DNA of 64,000 nt from Flavobacteriaceae bacterium. Lineage in GTDB: Bacteria > Bacteroidota > Bacteroidia > Flavobacteriales > Flavobacteriaceae. The position numbers and the translations under genes are program-made. The DNA is taken from assembly GCA_018401115.1 (NCBI GenBank), contig JAGYKX010000001.1, forward strand, positions 1 through 64,000, written 5' to 3'. The notes beneath the pieces are model-generated. The model saw nothing but the letters and a program-made list of their open reading frames with translations, searched no databases and was not told the DNA's origin. Below are positions 1 to 7,219 of this stretch, one piece after another. Within the stretch, counting starts at the first letter, position 1. Each line of letters starts with the position of its first letter.

Positions 1-1
1 T

Positions 2-205
2 TTTAAGAAGGTTTCTAAGCTACTTCAACAAGACCAAACGCTTTACTCTTTTAGGCATTCAGGGTCTATAGAAATCTATAAAAGAACAGGGTCTCTAAGT
101 AAACTACAAAAGGCTATGGGGCATTCTTCTTTAGCAGTTAGTCTGACTTACTTGCGTGGTTTAGAGGTTAGTGAGTTAGAGGAAAGTGATATGCCGATGG
201 TTTAA
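2..205 (+). CDS. Tyrosine recombinase/integrase, C-terminal end (5' part outside window)
   Basis: Open reading frame entering from the left edge, 67 codons to a TAA stop. It carries the end of the catalytic domain of a tyrosine site-specific recombinase: an arginine in the box-II context YSFRHS (residues 15-20), the GHSS box (residues 40-43) and the nucleophilic tyrosine in LTYLRG (Tyr50), in the usual order and spacing. The first His of the classical HxLR motif is a Tyr. The fragment has no internal lesion, so the full gene is probably intact upstream. Its stop codon overlaps the stop codon of the convergent lipoprotein gene. The last ~130 bp recur at 1981-2114 and 4322-4428, so this is the first of three integrase tails. 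Confidence 0.85.
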   Translation, partial: FKKVSKLLQQDQTLYSFRHSGSIEIYKRTGSLSKLQKAMGHSSLAVSLTYLRGLEVSELEESDMPMV

Positions 206-1899
206 TTTACCTTAATTAATTTTCCATTAATTAATTCCCATTCGTGCAATTTAAATCTTGCATCATTTTTTAATGCCTTAGGAATATTATTTCTCATTTC
301 AATAACTCCGTCATTATCATAGTCTCTAATTTCTAACCATACATTCCAAAAGTCCGAGTCTGACATATTAATATCAATAAACTTATTAGTGTTATCAATA
401 TATTCCTCCCCATCTTTCTTAAGAATCTGTATGAACCATCCTTGATAAGAATCTCTAATTCTATTTAAAATTATTTCCTCAATACCATCTCCATCCAAAT
501 CATAAAAATCAGCATCATAAACTTGTCTCCATTCTTCAACTAATGGAAGGTTTATTTGAGTCCCATTGAAATCTGAACCGTTTCCATATAAAATTTTTGT
601 AGAATAATAATTGTTTTTTAAACCCCCATAAATTATTTCCTCTCCTTCATATTGACTCATAAATAGAATATCTAAATCTCCATCTTTATTAAAATCAAAA
701 AGTTCACAATTTAAAAACGCATTCTCATATTGATTTACATTAGGAAATTGAGCATTTGTAAATGGGTTTATATTAATATCTTCATTAAAAACTCCATTGC
801 CATTATTTTTAAGATAGGTGAAAGCGTTTTTGCCTTGAGTAATTGTTGTCAATATCACATCTAAATCTCCATCGTTATCTAAATCACCGCTTGCTCCACC
901 GTGAAAAAAACCAATGAATTCAGTTAATCTACTTTCTGAAAAAATTCCAGATTCAGAAGAAAATAAAATGACTGGATATTCTCCTGGGAATGGAGGTTTA
1001 TCCCATCCGTGTCCAATTAAAAATATATCAGGGTATGTATCATTATTATAGTCGCCAAGCAAAATTTTTCTTCCGTGAACGAGTCCTTCAAATTTATTAG
1101 AGTTAAGTTCATCAAGAGTTAAATTACCTTCACAATCACCTAAATAGAACTTAATTAAGTCTCTATTTCCCTCTATTTCGTAATCGTTTTTAAATGTGAC
1201 AAAATCCATAAAACCATCCTTATTGTAATCAAGAGATATTTTCTCAGTTCCATACTTATGTAGATAATCTTCAACTCTGTCATTAACTTGAGTGATATCT
1301 TTGGGGTGCCTTATTTTAAAAGTTTCATATGATGGCAATAAATAGTCTTCAATTTCATTAGTTAAACAGATAAAAGAAAACTCTGCATTAATTTCTTTAG
1401 CTTCACTAACTAATAACTGAACTTCTAATTCAGTAGACTCTATTGCGCCTGTCCATCCTGCAAACTCCCATCCCTCTGCAGGAACAGCAGTCAGCTTCAC
1501 AGTTGTACCTGAGTCATAGTCTGTAGTTCTTCCTGCGTTTATAATCTCCTCTATAACTTCACCTTCACCTTCTATGTTTAATGTCAAAGGGTACTTCCTT
1601 TTCTCAAAGTTTGCAGTAAATGTTGAGTTTGAGCCAATTGTTATTGTTCTTGTAGCATTTGTATTGCCATCAGACCAACTTGTAAATACATACTCTCCTT
1701 GCGGTGTAGCAGTTACAGAAACAGTCTGTCCTGCTTCGTATTCACCACCTGTAGTAGATACTGTTCCTCCCTCTCCTGCAGATAGGGTAATAGTATACTT
1801 AACTATTGGTGCAGGTGGAGTAACAGGTGTTGAGGTTTCATCTGAAGAACAGGATAATACTAAAGCAAAAACAGTAATTAGGAAGAAAAACTTTCTCAT
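202..1899 (-). CDS. Lipoprotein with two InlB-type B-repeats and FG-GAP/VCBS-like C-terminal region (copy A)
   Basis: 565-residue predicted lipoprotein: a signal peptide ending in lipobox LVLSC (Cys17), a Thr/Pro-rich linker, then two divergent InlB B-repeat-like modules (about 35-103 and 104-176). The rest (177-565) has about six Ca-binding-like DxDxDG loops (for example GDLDNDGDLD and YDLDGDG) typical of FG-GAP/VCBS beta-propeller proteins. The head (to ~176) is nearly identical to the neighbour at 2111-4246, while the C-terminal part is only family-level similar. Probably exported to the cell surface; ligand unknown. It faces the integrase tail on the opposite strand and the two stop codons overlap. 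No T9SS C-terminal sorting domain was recognised. Confidence 0.85.
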   Translation of the reverse strand: MRKFFFLITVFALVLSCSSDETSTPVTPPAPIVKYTITLSAGEGGTVSTTGGEYEAGQTVSVTATPQGEYVFTSWSDGNTNATRTITIGSNSTFTANFEKRKYPLTLNIEGEGEVIEEIINAGRTTDYDSGTTVKLTAVPAEGWEFAGWTGAIESTELEVQLLVSEAKEINAEFSFICLTNEIEDYLLPSYETFKIRHPKDITQVNDRVEDYLHKYGTEKISLDYNKDGFMDFVTFKNDYEIEGNRDLIKFYLGDCEGNLTLDELNSNKFEGLVHGRKILLGDYNNDTYPDIFLIGHGWDKPPFPGEYPVILFSSESGIFSESRLTEFIGFFHGGASGDLDNDGDLDVILTTITQGKNAFTYLKNNGNGVFNEDININPFTNAQFPNVNQYENAFLNCELFDFNKDGDLDILFMSQYEGEEIIYGGLKNNYYSTKILYGNGSDFNGTQINLPLVEEWRQVYDADFYDLDGDGIEEIILNRIRDSYQGWFIQILKKDGEEYIDNTNKFIDINMSDSDFWNVWLEIRDYDNDGVIEMRNNIPKALKNDARFKLHEWELINGKLIKVN

Positions 1900-1980
1900 A
1901 GTAGATTTTAATAAAATTTGGGTACTCTAAATTTAAAAAAAAATCAAAAACCTAATATTATCATTATAATGAGTGTATTT
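1900..1980 (-). promoter_or_regulatory. Conserved leader upstream of lipoprotein A
   Basis: About 75-80 bp of AT-rich sequence between the lipoprotein A start and integrase tail 2. It is closely matched at 4247-4321 upstream of lipoprotein B, including the poly-A tract and the motif caaaaacctaatatta. This is the likely promoter and leader of both genes, although no clean TTTG/TAnnTTTG pair is visible. Its conservation shows that leader and lipoprotein head travel as one unit. Confidence 0.5.
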
Positions 1981-2114
1981 AATCTATAAAAAGAATAAGT
2001 TCTCTAAGTAAACTACAAAAGGCTATGGGTCATTCTTCTTTAGCTGTTAGTTTAACCTACCTAAGAGGTTTAGAGGTTAGTGAGTTAGAGGAAGAAGATA
2101 TGCCTATGGTTTAG
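1981..2114 (+). pseudogene. Integrase tail, second copy (3' fragment only)
   Basis: A second copy of the last ~133 bp of the integrase gene at 73-205. It retains GHSS, TYLRGL and the end of the gene (MPMV, stop TAG), but has no upstream integrase sequence and a one-base insertion near its start (aaaaag for aaaag), so it cannot encode a protein. Most differences from copy 1 fall at third codon positions or are synonymous Leu/Arg changes (ctg/tta, cgt/aga), as expected of a fragment from a different functional integrase. Its stop codon overlaps the stop of lipoprotein B. Confidence 0.8.
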
Positions 2115-4246
2115 TTATTCTTAAAACTACTTTCGTTGTAACCTCCTTCTTCTCTTATTGAAAAGAAACCTCCTTGGTTTTCCCAATAAAGGTTGTTAAG
2201 TTGGTCAAATATGAACCATCCCGAAGTTTTGGCAGGAACCAAATCATAATCCCCATCTCCATCTACATCTCTTGCGTTAATATCATAGAAATGAGAGAAA
2301 TTAGTTTTAGTTAAATCTCTTGATTTATCAAATATTTTTTCTGTGACGTCTTCAAAAGCATCTCCGTTGTTTTTAAAAGCAAACAAGATATAGTTCTCAT
2401 AAAAATTAGCTCCAGAGTCTACTACTCCACCATTTTGAACATAATTTCCATCTTCAGCCCTTGTCCCTATTAAAAAGATATCTAAATCTCCATCAAGGTC
2501 ATAATCGAGATAAGTTGCTCCAAGAGAAGTAATTTGATATCCTTGAGTATTATTTGGATAAACCTTTATTTTGTTATTGAAATCAAACTTTCCTGAACCA
2601 TCCCCCCTATAAATATTTAATCCTTTACCTGGGTCGTTGGCATCTATTACTTTTGAAGTAATACGATACGATTCTATAATATCTAAGTTATTATCCCCAT
2701 TTATATCTATTAAATCATAAAATGTAGTTCTAAATTGATTGTAGGATGTATCTCCCCACATTTGGTTTAAATTATTATTAATGAAAACTTTTGAAAGTTC
2801 AAAATTCATACTACCATCATTTATTAAAAAATGAGGATATAATAATTCTTTATTGTCATAATATCCGACTCCAAAATTATAAGAATCTACAAGTCCAAAT
2901 AGCAAAATATCATTATCCCCATCATTGTCAATATCTCCAGAGGCACCATCGTGAGAGGTAATAGGTTCAGATAAAAATGATGAAGTAAAATTTAAATACT
3001 CACTTATTTTAATCACTTCAACGGGTAATTCTGTTAAAGAAGAGTTATATGCATTGGGTGCATTTTGATGTACATTATATGAATAAGTTAAAATTTCAAG
3101 TTGATTATCACCATCTAAATCAGCTAACTCTAATCCTGAAGGAAATGAAACCTGTGTGTCGTAAAAAACTTTTTCTCTCTTCCCCCAAGAATAATCTTTT
3201 ATAAGGTAATATCTTCCTGGCCTGGTTCCCCATTCACCTTCTCTGTCTGACCAATACTGAAAACCAAACAAATCTAAAGACCCATTTTTATCAAAATCAT
3301 AATACACCGCATCTCTTTCTTGAACCATCCACAAACTTCTACTTATTTGAAAATTAAAATCTCTTAATGCCTCGTGAGTATCTCTTGTCATATATGACTC
3401 AGAATAAAACTGATTATAGAAATTACTTGTAGTTTCATTAATTGCTGAATACCTTGGTGCCATAGATACAAACGGTGAGTTATAACTAAACGTTGCGGAC
3501 ACTGTTTTAGACTCACTAACCAACAATTGAACTTCTAATTCTGAAGACTCTATTGCTCCTGTCCAGGCCACAAATTCCCATCCTTCTGCAGGCACAGCAG
3601 TAAGTTTAACTGTAGTTCCAGAGTCATAGTCTGTTGTCTTTCCTGCATTAACAATCTCTTCTAATACTTCTCCTTCACCCTCAATATTTACAGTTAAAGG
3701 GTATTTCTTTTTCTCAAAGGTTGCTGTAACAGTCTTAGACTCTGTTATGTTTAATTGTATCGGATTCTCTGTTGGCTCTATGTCTCCTATGTCTCCACTC
3801 CAACCAACAAATACCCATTCAGCTGCTGCTTGGGCAGTCAGCTTCACGGTAGTCCCTGAATCGTATTCAGTAGTCCTTCCAGCGTTTACTATTTCCTCAA
3901 TTACCTCACCCTCTCCTTCAAAGTTTATTGTAAGTGGATACTTTCTTTTCTCAAAGTTGGCTGTTAGTGTTGAGTTTGAGCCAATTGTTATTGTTCTTGT
4001 AGCATTTGTATTGCCATCAGACCAACTTGTAAATACATACTCTCCCTGTGGAGTAGCAGTTACAGAAACAGTCTGACCTGATTCATATTCACCTCCTGTT
4101 GTAGATACAGTACCTCCTTCTCCTGCAGATAATGTAATAGTATATTTAACTATTGGTGCAGGCGGCGTAACAGGTGTTGAGGTCTCATCTGAAGAACAGG
4201 ATAGTACTAAAGTAAAAGCAGTAATTAGGAAGAAAAACTTTCTCAT
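2111..4246 (-). CDS. Lipoprotein with three InlB-type B-repeats and FG-GAP/VCBS-like C-terminal region (copy B)
   Basis: 711-residue predicted lipoprotein, paralogue of the gene at 202-1899. It has the same signal peptide and lipobox (LVLSC, Cys17) and the same Thr/Pro linker, followed by three B-repeat modules (about 35-103, 104-182, 183-255) instead of two. The single second repeat of copy A looks like a fusion of the start of repeat 2 and the end of repeat 3 here, as expected from unequal recombination. Residues ~256-711 are a distinct FG-GAP/VCBS region with loops such as ADLDGDNQLE, GDIDNDGDND and RDVDGDGDYD. Probably surface-exposed; ligand unknown. Its stop codon overlaps that of integrase tail 2. 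Confidence 0.85.
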   Translation of the reverse strand: MRKFFFLITAFTLVLSCSSDETSTPVTPPAPIVKYTITLSAGEGGTVSTTGGEYESGQTVSVTATPQGEYVFTSWSDGNTNATRTITIGSNSTLTANFEKRKYPLTINFEGEGEVIEEIVNAGRTTEYDSGTTVKLTAQAAAEWVFVGWSGDIGDIEPTENPIQLNITESKTVTATFEKKKYPLTVNIEGEGEVLEEIVNAGKTTDYDSGTTVKLTAVPAEGWEFVAWTGAIESSELEVQLLVSESKTVSATFSYNSPFVSMAPRYSAINETTSNFYNQFYSESYMTRDTHEALRDFNFQISRSLWMVQERDAVYYDFDKNGSLDLFGFQYWSDREGEWGTRPGRYYLIKDYSWGKREKVFYDTQVSFPSGLELADLDGDNQLEILTYSYNVHQNAPNAYNSSLTELPVEVIKISEYLNFTSSFLSEPITSHDGASGDIDNDGDNDILLFGLVDSYNFGVGYYDNKELLYPHFLINDGSMNFELSKVFINNNLNQMWGDTSYNQFRTTFYDLIDINGDNNLDIIESYRITSKVIDANDPGKGLNIYRGDGSGKFDFNNKIKVYPNNTQGYQITSLGATYLDYDLDGDLDIFLIGTRAEDGNYVQNGGVVDSGANFYENYILFAFKNNGDAFEDVTEKIFDKSRDLTKTNFSHFYDINARDVDGDGDYDLVPAKTSGWFIFDQLNNLYWENQGGFFSIREEGGYNESSFKNN

Positions 4247-4321
4247 AGTAGATTGTAATAAAATTCGGGTTCTCTAATTTAAAAAAAAAATCAAAAACCT
4301 AATATTATAATGAGTGTATTT
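4247..4321 (-). promoter_or_regulatory. Conserved leader upstream of lipoprotein B
   Basis: Near-duplicate of 1900-1980: same start-proximal sequence, poly-A tract and caaaaacctaatatta motif, with a short deletion. It runs directly into integrase tail 3. Probable promoter and leader of lipoprotein B. Confidence 0.5.
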
Positions 4322-4428
4322 AATCTAAAAAAGGACAGGGTCTCTTAGTAAACTACTAAAGGCTATGGGACATAGTTCTTTAACTGTTAGTTTGACTTAT
4401 TTAAGAGGATTAGAAGTAAGTGAATTTA
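4322..4428 (+). pseudogene. Integrase tail, third copy (3' fragment, truncated)
   Basis: A third copy of the integrase 3' end. Read in frame it gives KRTGSLSKLLKAMGHSS followed by LTYLRGLEVSE, then homology stops about 9 codons before the normal end. Most differences from copy 1 are synonymous (for example tct/agt, cgt/aga, ctg/ttg). The homology boundary falls at the stop codon of the convergent HNH gene (4426-4428), which mirrors the arrangement at tails 1 and 2. No upstream integrase sequence is present. Confidence 0.75.
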
Positions 4429-4830
4429 AATTTTATCTGACTTTTGAAGATTGCAATCAGAACACAAAATTTGAAGGTTATCAGTTGTATTTCCTCCACC
4501 TCTTGAAAACGGATAAATGTGGTCAATATGTAAGTCATTAATTGCTCCACAATATTGACAGGTATAATTATCTCTACTCAAAACAAAGTTTTTTGTGCTT
4601 TTAGGTATTCTTCTTGCTCTATTCTTTGCTGTTTTATCATTTCTGATTCTTAAAAATTCATTGTAATCAATTCCATTTTTTCTGCAATATTCTTTATCTT
4701 CTTTTACTCTTTTTTCGCCTTTGATTGCAGCTTGAATAAAAACTAAAATAACAGCAATTATAATAGCTATAAATTCAATTCCAGTTGTCCTATGACCTTG
4801 TAGGATTATGTTTAGTGAGAAATAAATCAT
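4426..4830 (-). CDS. Membrane-anchored HNH endonuclease
   Basis: 134-residue protein with one predicted transmembrane helix (about 17-36), a charged linker, and a C-terminal HNH nuclease domain. The domain shows CQYCG, the catalytic LHIDHIYPFSRGG segment, DNLQILC and CSDCN, giving two zinc-knuckle Cys pairs and the HH..N..H core. The protein ends only a few residues after the last Cys pair. It follows the PD-(D/E)XK gene on the same strand by 17 bp, so the two are probably co-transcribed. A defence or DNA-processing role is inferred only from the domain and the location; a membrane-tethered HNH is uncommon. Confidence 0.75.
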   Translation of the reverse strand: MIYFSLNIILQGHRTTGIEFIAIIIAVILVFIQAAIKGEKRVKEDKEYCRKNGIDYNEFLRIRNDKTAKNRARRIPKSTKNFVLSRDNYTCQYCGAINDLHIDHIYPFSRGGGNTTDNLQILCSDCNLQKSDKI

Positions 4831-4847
4831 AAAAAGGTGTTTTAACT

Positions 4848-5879
4848 TTATGACAAGTTTTCAAGTGCACTTTCAAGAATTTCCTTTTTATACTTTGTAA
4901 TTGAAGCTATACTTACATCGTCTAAGGGATATTTCATTTTGTTTATTATCAAACTTTTAGAGTTTTCCTTTAGAATTAATGAACATATATTCTTATTCTG
5001 ATTATCGTCAACTAAAATTGTAAATGAGTTTTTTAAATCTCTAAAAACAATTCTATCTAATTCTGAATTCTTAAACTTTGAGGACATCGCAAGTATTGTT
5101 TTAATAACATTAAATGATTTTAATTCCTCATCTGTAGTAAAAACACCTGTGTTTGATTCAGATGCTTCCTTTTTTAAAATTTTGTCTAATGCGTTTTTTA
5201 ATGAAATTGAATTAATTAACTCTTTTATTTGAGTGTTAATCCTATCTGAAGTCCTTTTGCCTCCCATATTTTTAAAAACAATCTTTACAAAGTCCTCTGA
5301 AGGGTTGGCTAAAGTTTCATAAAAAGCATCATCAAATTTTTCTATGAAATATATTTCTTCAGCTTCTTCTATTATTTCATTAATCTCTAATGCTTGCTTA
5401 TAAAGCATAGCCAATAAATCTAAATCTGAACTATCATAATCTAATAGATTAAAAACGAAAAAGGGAGTGTCATACAGCAAAGAATTAGATTGCTTAGTAT
5501 AAAACTTATATTCTATTCCATTTGTTAAAACACCTATTTTAGCAGATGGAGTATCTGTACAATAATCCCTCAATTGTCTAAAATGATTATCATTTAATTT
5601 TTGATTAGCCCTTTTGCACTCTATTAGGATTATAGGATTTTTCTTTCCAATAGTAATTGCAATATCAACTTTTTTACCTCTTTTATCTTTTAGGTCTGCA
5701 ACAAATTCGTGGGTATAATCTTCAATTTTTTGATAGTTTAAGATATTTAAGAATGGGTGGATTAAATTATCTCTTGTTTGTGATTCATCGTTACTATGAG
5801 CTATAAGTTTTTCAACTTCAAAATCTTTAAATTGTTTCTTTAATTGATTTACTACTTGTTTTAATTTTTTACTATCCAT
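4848..5879 (-). CDS. PD-(D/E)XK nuclease, type I restriction R-subunit N-terminal-like (HSDR_N/COG2810 type)
   Basis: 343-residue protein whose N-terminal ~150 residues match the HSDR_N/COG2810 type: a TRDNLIHPFLN helix (~35-45), then Asp72 (KKVDIAI) and Glu87-x-Lys89 (LIECKRA) forming the PD-(D/E)XK active site, followed by YKFYT. No helicase motif is present, so this is not a full HsdR. The C-terminal half is unrecognised. It is the first gene of a probable two-gene operon with the HNH nuclease downstream. Restriction-type defence is the likely role, but the target is unknown. Confidence 0.7.
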   Translation of the reverse strand: MDSKKLKQVVNQLKKQFKDFEVEKLIAHSNDESQTRDNLIHPFLNILNYQKIEDYTHEFVADLKDKRGKKVDIAITIGKKNPIILIECKRANQKLNDNHFRQLRDYCTDTPSAKIGVLTNGIEYKFYTKQSNSLLYDTPFFVFNLLDYDSSDLDLLAMLYKQALEINEIIEEAEEIYFIEKFDDAFYETLANPSEDFVKIVFKNMGGKRTSDRINTQIKELINSISLKNALDKILKKEASESNTGVFTTDEELKSFNVIKTILAMSSKFKNSELDRIVFRDLKNSFTILVDDNQNKNICSLILKENSKSLIINKMKYPLDDVSIASITKYKKEILESALENLS

Positions 5880-6232
5880 TTTATTAAGATTTGGGATTCA
5901 AAAGATACTAATTTTATAAAACATCATATAAATACCTATATACTTATTTAGAACACTTAATACACCCCCCTTTAAACACTTAGATGACTTGCCAAAGGTC
6001 TTGTTAGGCAAATATGCTGGGTAACTTGAATGTTGGTGGGTGCTTACGAAGTGTTTAGAAGGAAAATAGCCAACGCAATTATTACACAGTCTTATTTTAT
6101 CTGAACCAACTACCGTCCAACTTGATTAGGTGATAGAAGTATTGCGCAGTTCTAATGCTATACGCACCCTATGGGAATTAATACAAAATTATACTTGGTG
6201 CAGCAATCCACACCATAATTTCATTTGGGTTA
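5880..6232. other. Intergenic region without a recognised gene
   Basis: About 350 bp between the nuclease operon and the small genes below. There are only short open frames, none with codon structure or motifs I trust. The part next to 5880 should hold the nuclease operon promoter; a TATCTTTTG sequence on the minus strand near 5900 resembles the Bacteroidota -7 element with one extra T. Confidence 0.4.
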
Positions 6233-6376
6233 TTAAAGACTTTTTAACTTGTAAAAAGCGTTTATTATCTCTCCATTTAGTAGCCATATCTCGTACCCTG
6301 TTTGTTTGTCTTTGTAACAGGTGAATACTTGCTTAAAGCTGTCTTTTAATGCCTGTTTAATATCACTGTAGTACAT
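6233..6376 (-). CDS. Small ORF, probably the truncated start of a larger gene
   Basis: A 47-codon frame starting at an ATG 2 bp after the stop of the upstream 98-residue gene, which suggests translational coupling. The product begins MYYSDIKQALKDSF and ends after YEIWLLNGEIINAFYKLKSL with no domain I can name. By position, after a terminase-small-subunit-like gene, it could be the decayed start of a phage gene, but this is only a guess. Confidence 0.35.
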   Translation of the reverse strand: MYYSDIKQALKDSFKQVFTCYKDKQTGYEIWLLNGEIINAFYKLKSL

Positions 6377-6378
6377 AC

Positions 6379-6675
6379 CTATAATTGTTTGGTTAAAGCC
6401 TCTTTTAATTGTTCTTCATTGTAATTATCAATCCAAGAGGGAAAAATATCTTCAGAAACATCATTTACCTCAACAGCTTTCATTGTGGGTATTACATACT
6501 TGACTAAGTCCATATAAGCGCGCACAAAGTCTTTATCATTTAACTGTAGTAACTTTTCTTTAAACAACTCTACATTGTCATCTAAGATGGATGCAATAGT
6601 ATTTTTAATAAGTACAGTAGATTTGTTCTTGGAACCTAATGGTCTTCCATTTTCATTACGAACTCCTTTAAACAT
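6379..6675 (-). CDS. Phage-type GRPxGSKNK protein (DUF5681 / small terminase-like)
   Basis: 98-residue protein starting MFKGVRNENGRPLGSKNKS. The N-terminal NGRPxGSKNK motif followed by a helical region is characteristic of DUF5681-type phage proteins, often annotated as terminase small subunit-like in Bacteroidota prophages. The rest is predicted helical with an acidic segment near the C terminus. Its start overlaps the stop of the upstream 48-residue gene by 8 bp. No capsid or portal gene is nearby, so this is a remnant. Role inferred from the motif only. Confidence 0.55.
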   Translation of the reverse strand: MFKGVRNENGRPLGSKNKSTVLIKNTIASILDDNVELFKEKLLQLNDKDFVRAYMDLVKYVIPTMKAVEVNDVSEDIFPSWIDNYNEEQLKEALTKQL

Positions 6676-6814
6676 CTAACTTAGATTTAGAGGTTAATGA
6701 ATTCAGTAATTCAGACCTTAAAAAACTACTTAAAGTAATTCTGTGTTTAATGGCTAATTTGGATAGGAATTCCTTGTCCTTTTTAGTGAACCGAATAACA
6801 ATTGTCTCTGTCAT
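6668..6814 (-). CDS. Small ribbon-helix-helix-like protein
   Basis: 48-residue frame beginning MTETIVIRFTKKDKEFLSK, followed by a helix-turn-helix pattern ending near LRSELLNSL. The strand-helix-helix layout resembles ribbon-helix-helix regulators or MobC-like mobilisation accessory proteins. It overlaps the next gene by 8 bp, so the two form an operon. The inverted repeats at 6918-6980 lie just upstream and could be its binding sites. The assignment is tentative because the protein is so short. Confidence 0.5.
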   Translation of the reverse strand: MTETIVIRFTKKDKEFLSKLAIKHRITLSSFLRSELLNSLTSKSKLDV

Positions 6815-6917
6815 AATTGTGTCTTTATTTAAAAACAAAAAATGATGGAAACTGTTATATTTTTGAATACAAAAGGAAAAATTAACTGGCTATTTAACTG
6901 GCAGCTTAGTTGGTAAA

Positions 6918-6980
6918 AATTGGATTTTAATCCAATTCAAGTTACATTTACTGAAGAATAAAGTTTTGATTTAATGTAAC
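6918..6980. repeat. Two adjacent inverted repeats
   Basis: The first is a 20-bp near-perfect palindrome, AATTGGATT facing its complement AATCCAATT (6918-6937). Four bases later, GTTACATT (6941-6948) pairs with AATGTAAC (6973-6980) across a 24-nt loop. Both sit between the tRNA-Asn terminator and the small RHH-like gene, where an operator, a recombinase arm site or an att region might be expected. Confidence 0.5.
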
Positions 6981-7020
6981 GTAAGAGCATCAATTCTTTG
7001 GGAGAGCCCTAAATTAGAGG

Positions 7021-7055
7021 CACAAAAAAAGCCTCTACATTTCTGTAAAGGCTTT
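7021..7055 (-). terminator. Rho-independent terminator after tRNA-Asn
   Basis: On the minus strand AAAGCCT and AGGCTTT form the stem base around a 13-nt interior, followed by a T run. It sits just past the 3' end of tRNA-Asn. Confidence 0.7.
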
Positions 7056-7063
7056 GTCTTTTG

Positions 7064-7137
7064 CTCCCCCTCTTGGGCTCGAACCAAGGACCCTCTGATT
7101 AACAGTCAGATGCTCTAACCAACTGAGCTAAGGAGGA
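7064..7137 (-). tRNA. tRNA-Asn (anticodon GTT)
   Basis: 74-nt cloverleaf read on the minus strand: acceptor TCCTCCT/AGGGGGA, D arm GCTC/GAGC, anticodon stem TCTGA/TCAGA with loop CTGTTAA (anticodon GTT), T arm CTTGG/CCAAG with loop TTCGAGC. No CCA is encoded after the discriminator G. Its 3' end faces the AT-rich island at 1-7000, the usual orientation for a tRNA integration site. Confidence 0.95.
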
Positions 7138-7171
7138 GTGTCGCGTGCAGCGTTTGCTACATTAGCGGGTG

Positions 7172-7201
7172 CAAATATAAATGTTTTTTCTAATCTTCAA
7201 A
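7172..7201 (-). promoter_or_regulatory. Bacteroidota promoter of tRNA-Asn
   Basis: TATATTTG (-7 type, 7172-7179) lies 18 bp from TTTG (-33 type, 7198-7201) on the minus strand. The expected start is about 30 nt before the mature tRNA end. Spacing is one base short of the usual 19-21. Confidence 0.6.
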
Positions 7202-7219
7202 ACAAAAAAACAGCTTTCT

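Noticed and set aside
1574..1930. Plus-strand reading frame opposite lipoprotein A
   Set aside because: It is the reverse of the conserved B-repeat coding sequence; the lipoprotein frame has signal peptide and domains.
4848..5879. Complete type I restriction R subunit
   Set aside because: No helicase motifs and only 343 residues; no HsdM or HsdS nearby.
6130..6324. 64-codon plus-strand reading frame
   Set aside because: No motif and no promoter; it lies partly opposite the small minus-strand frame that continues an operon. Not supported as a gene.
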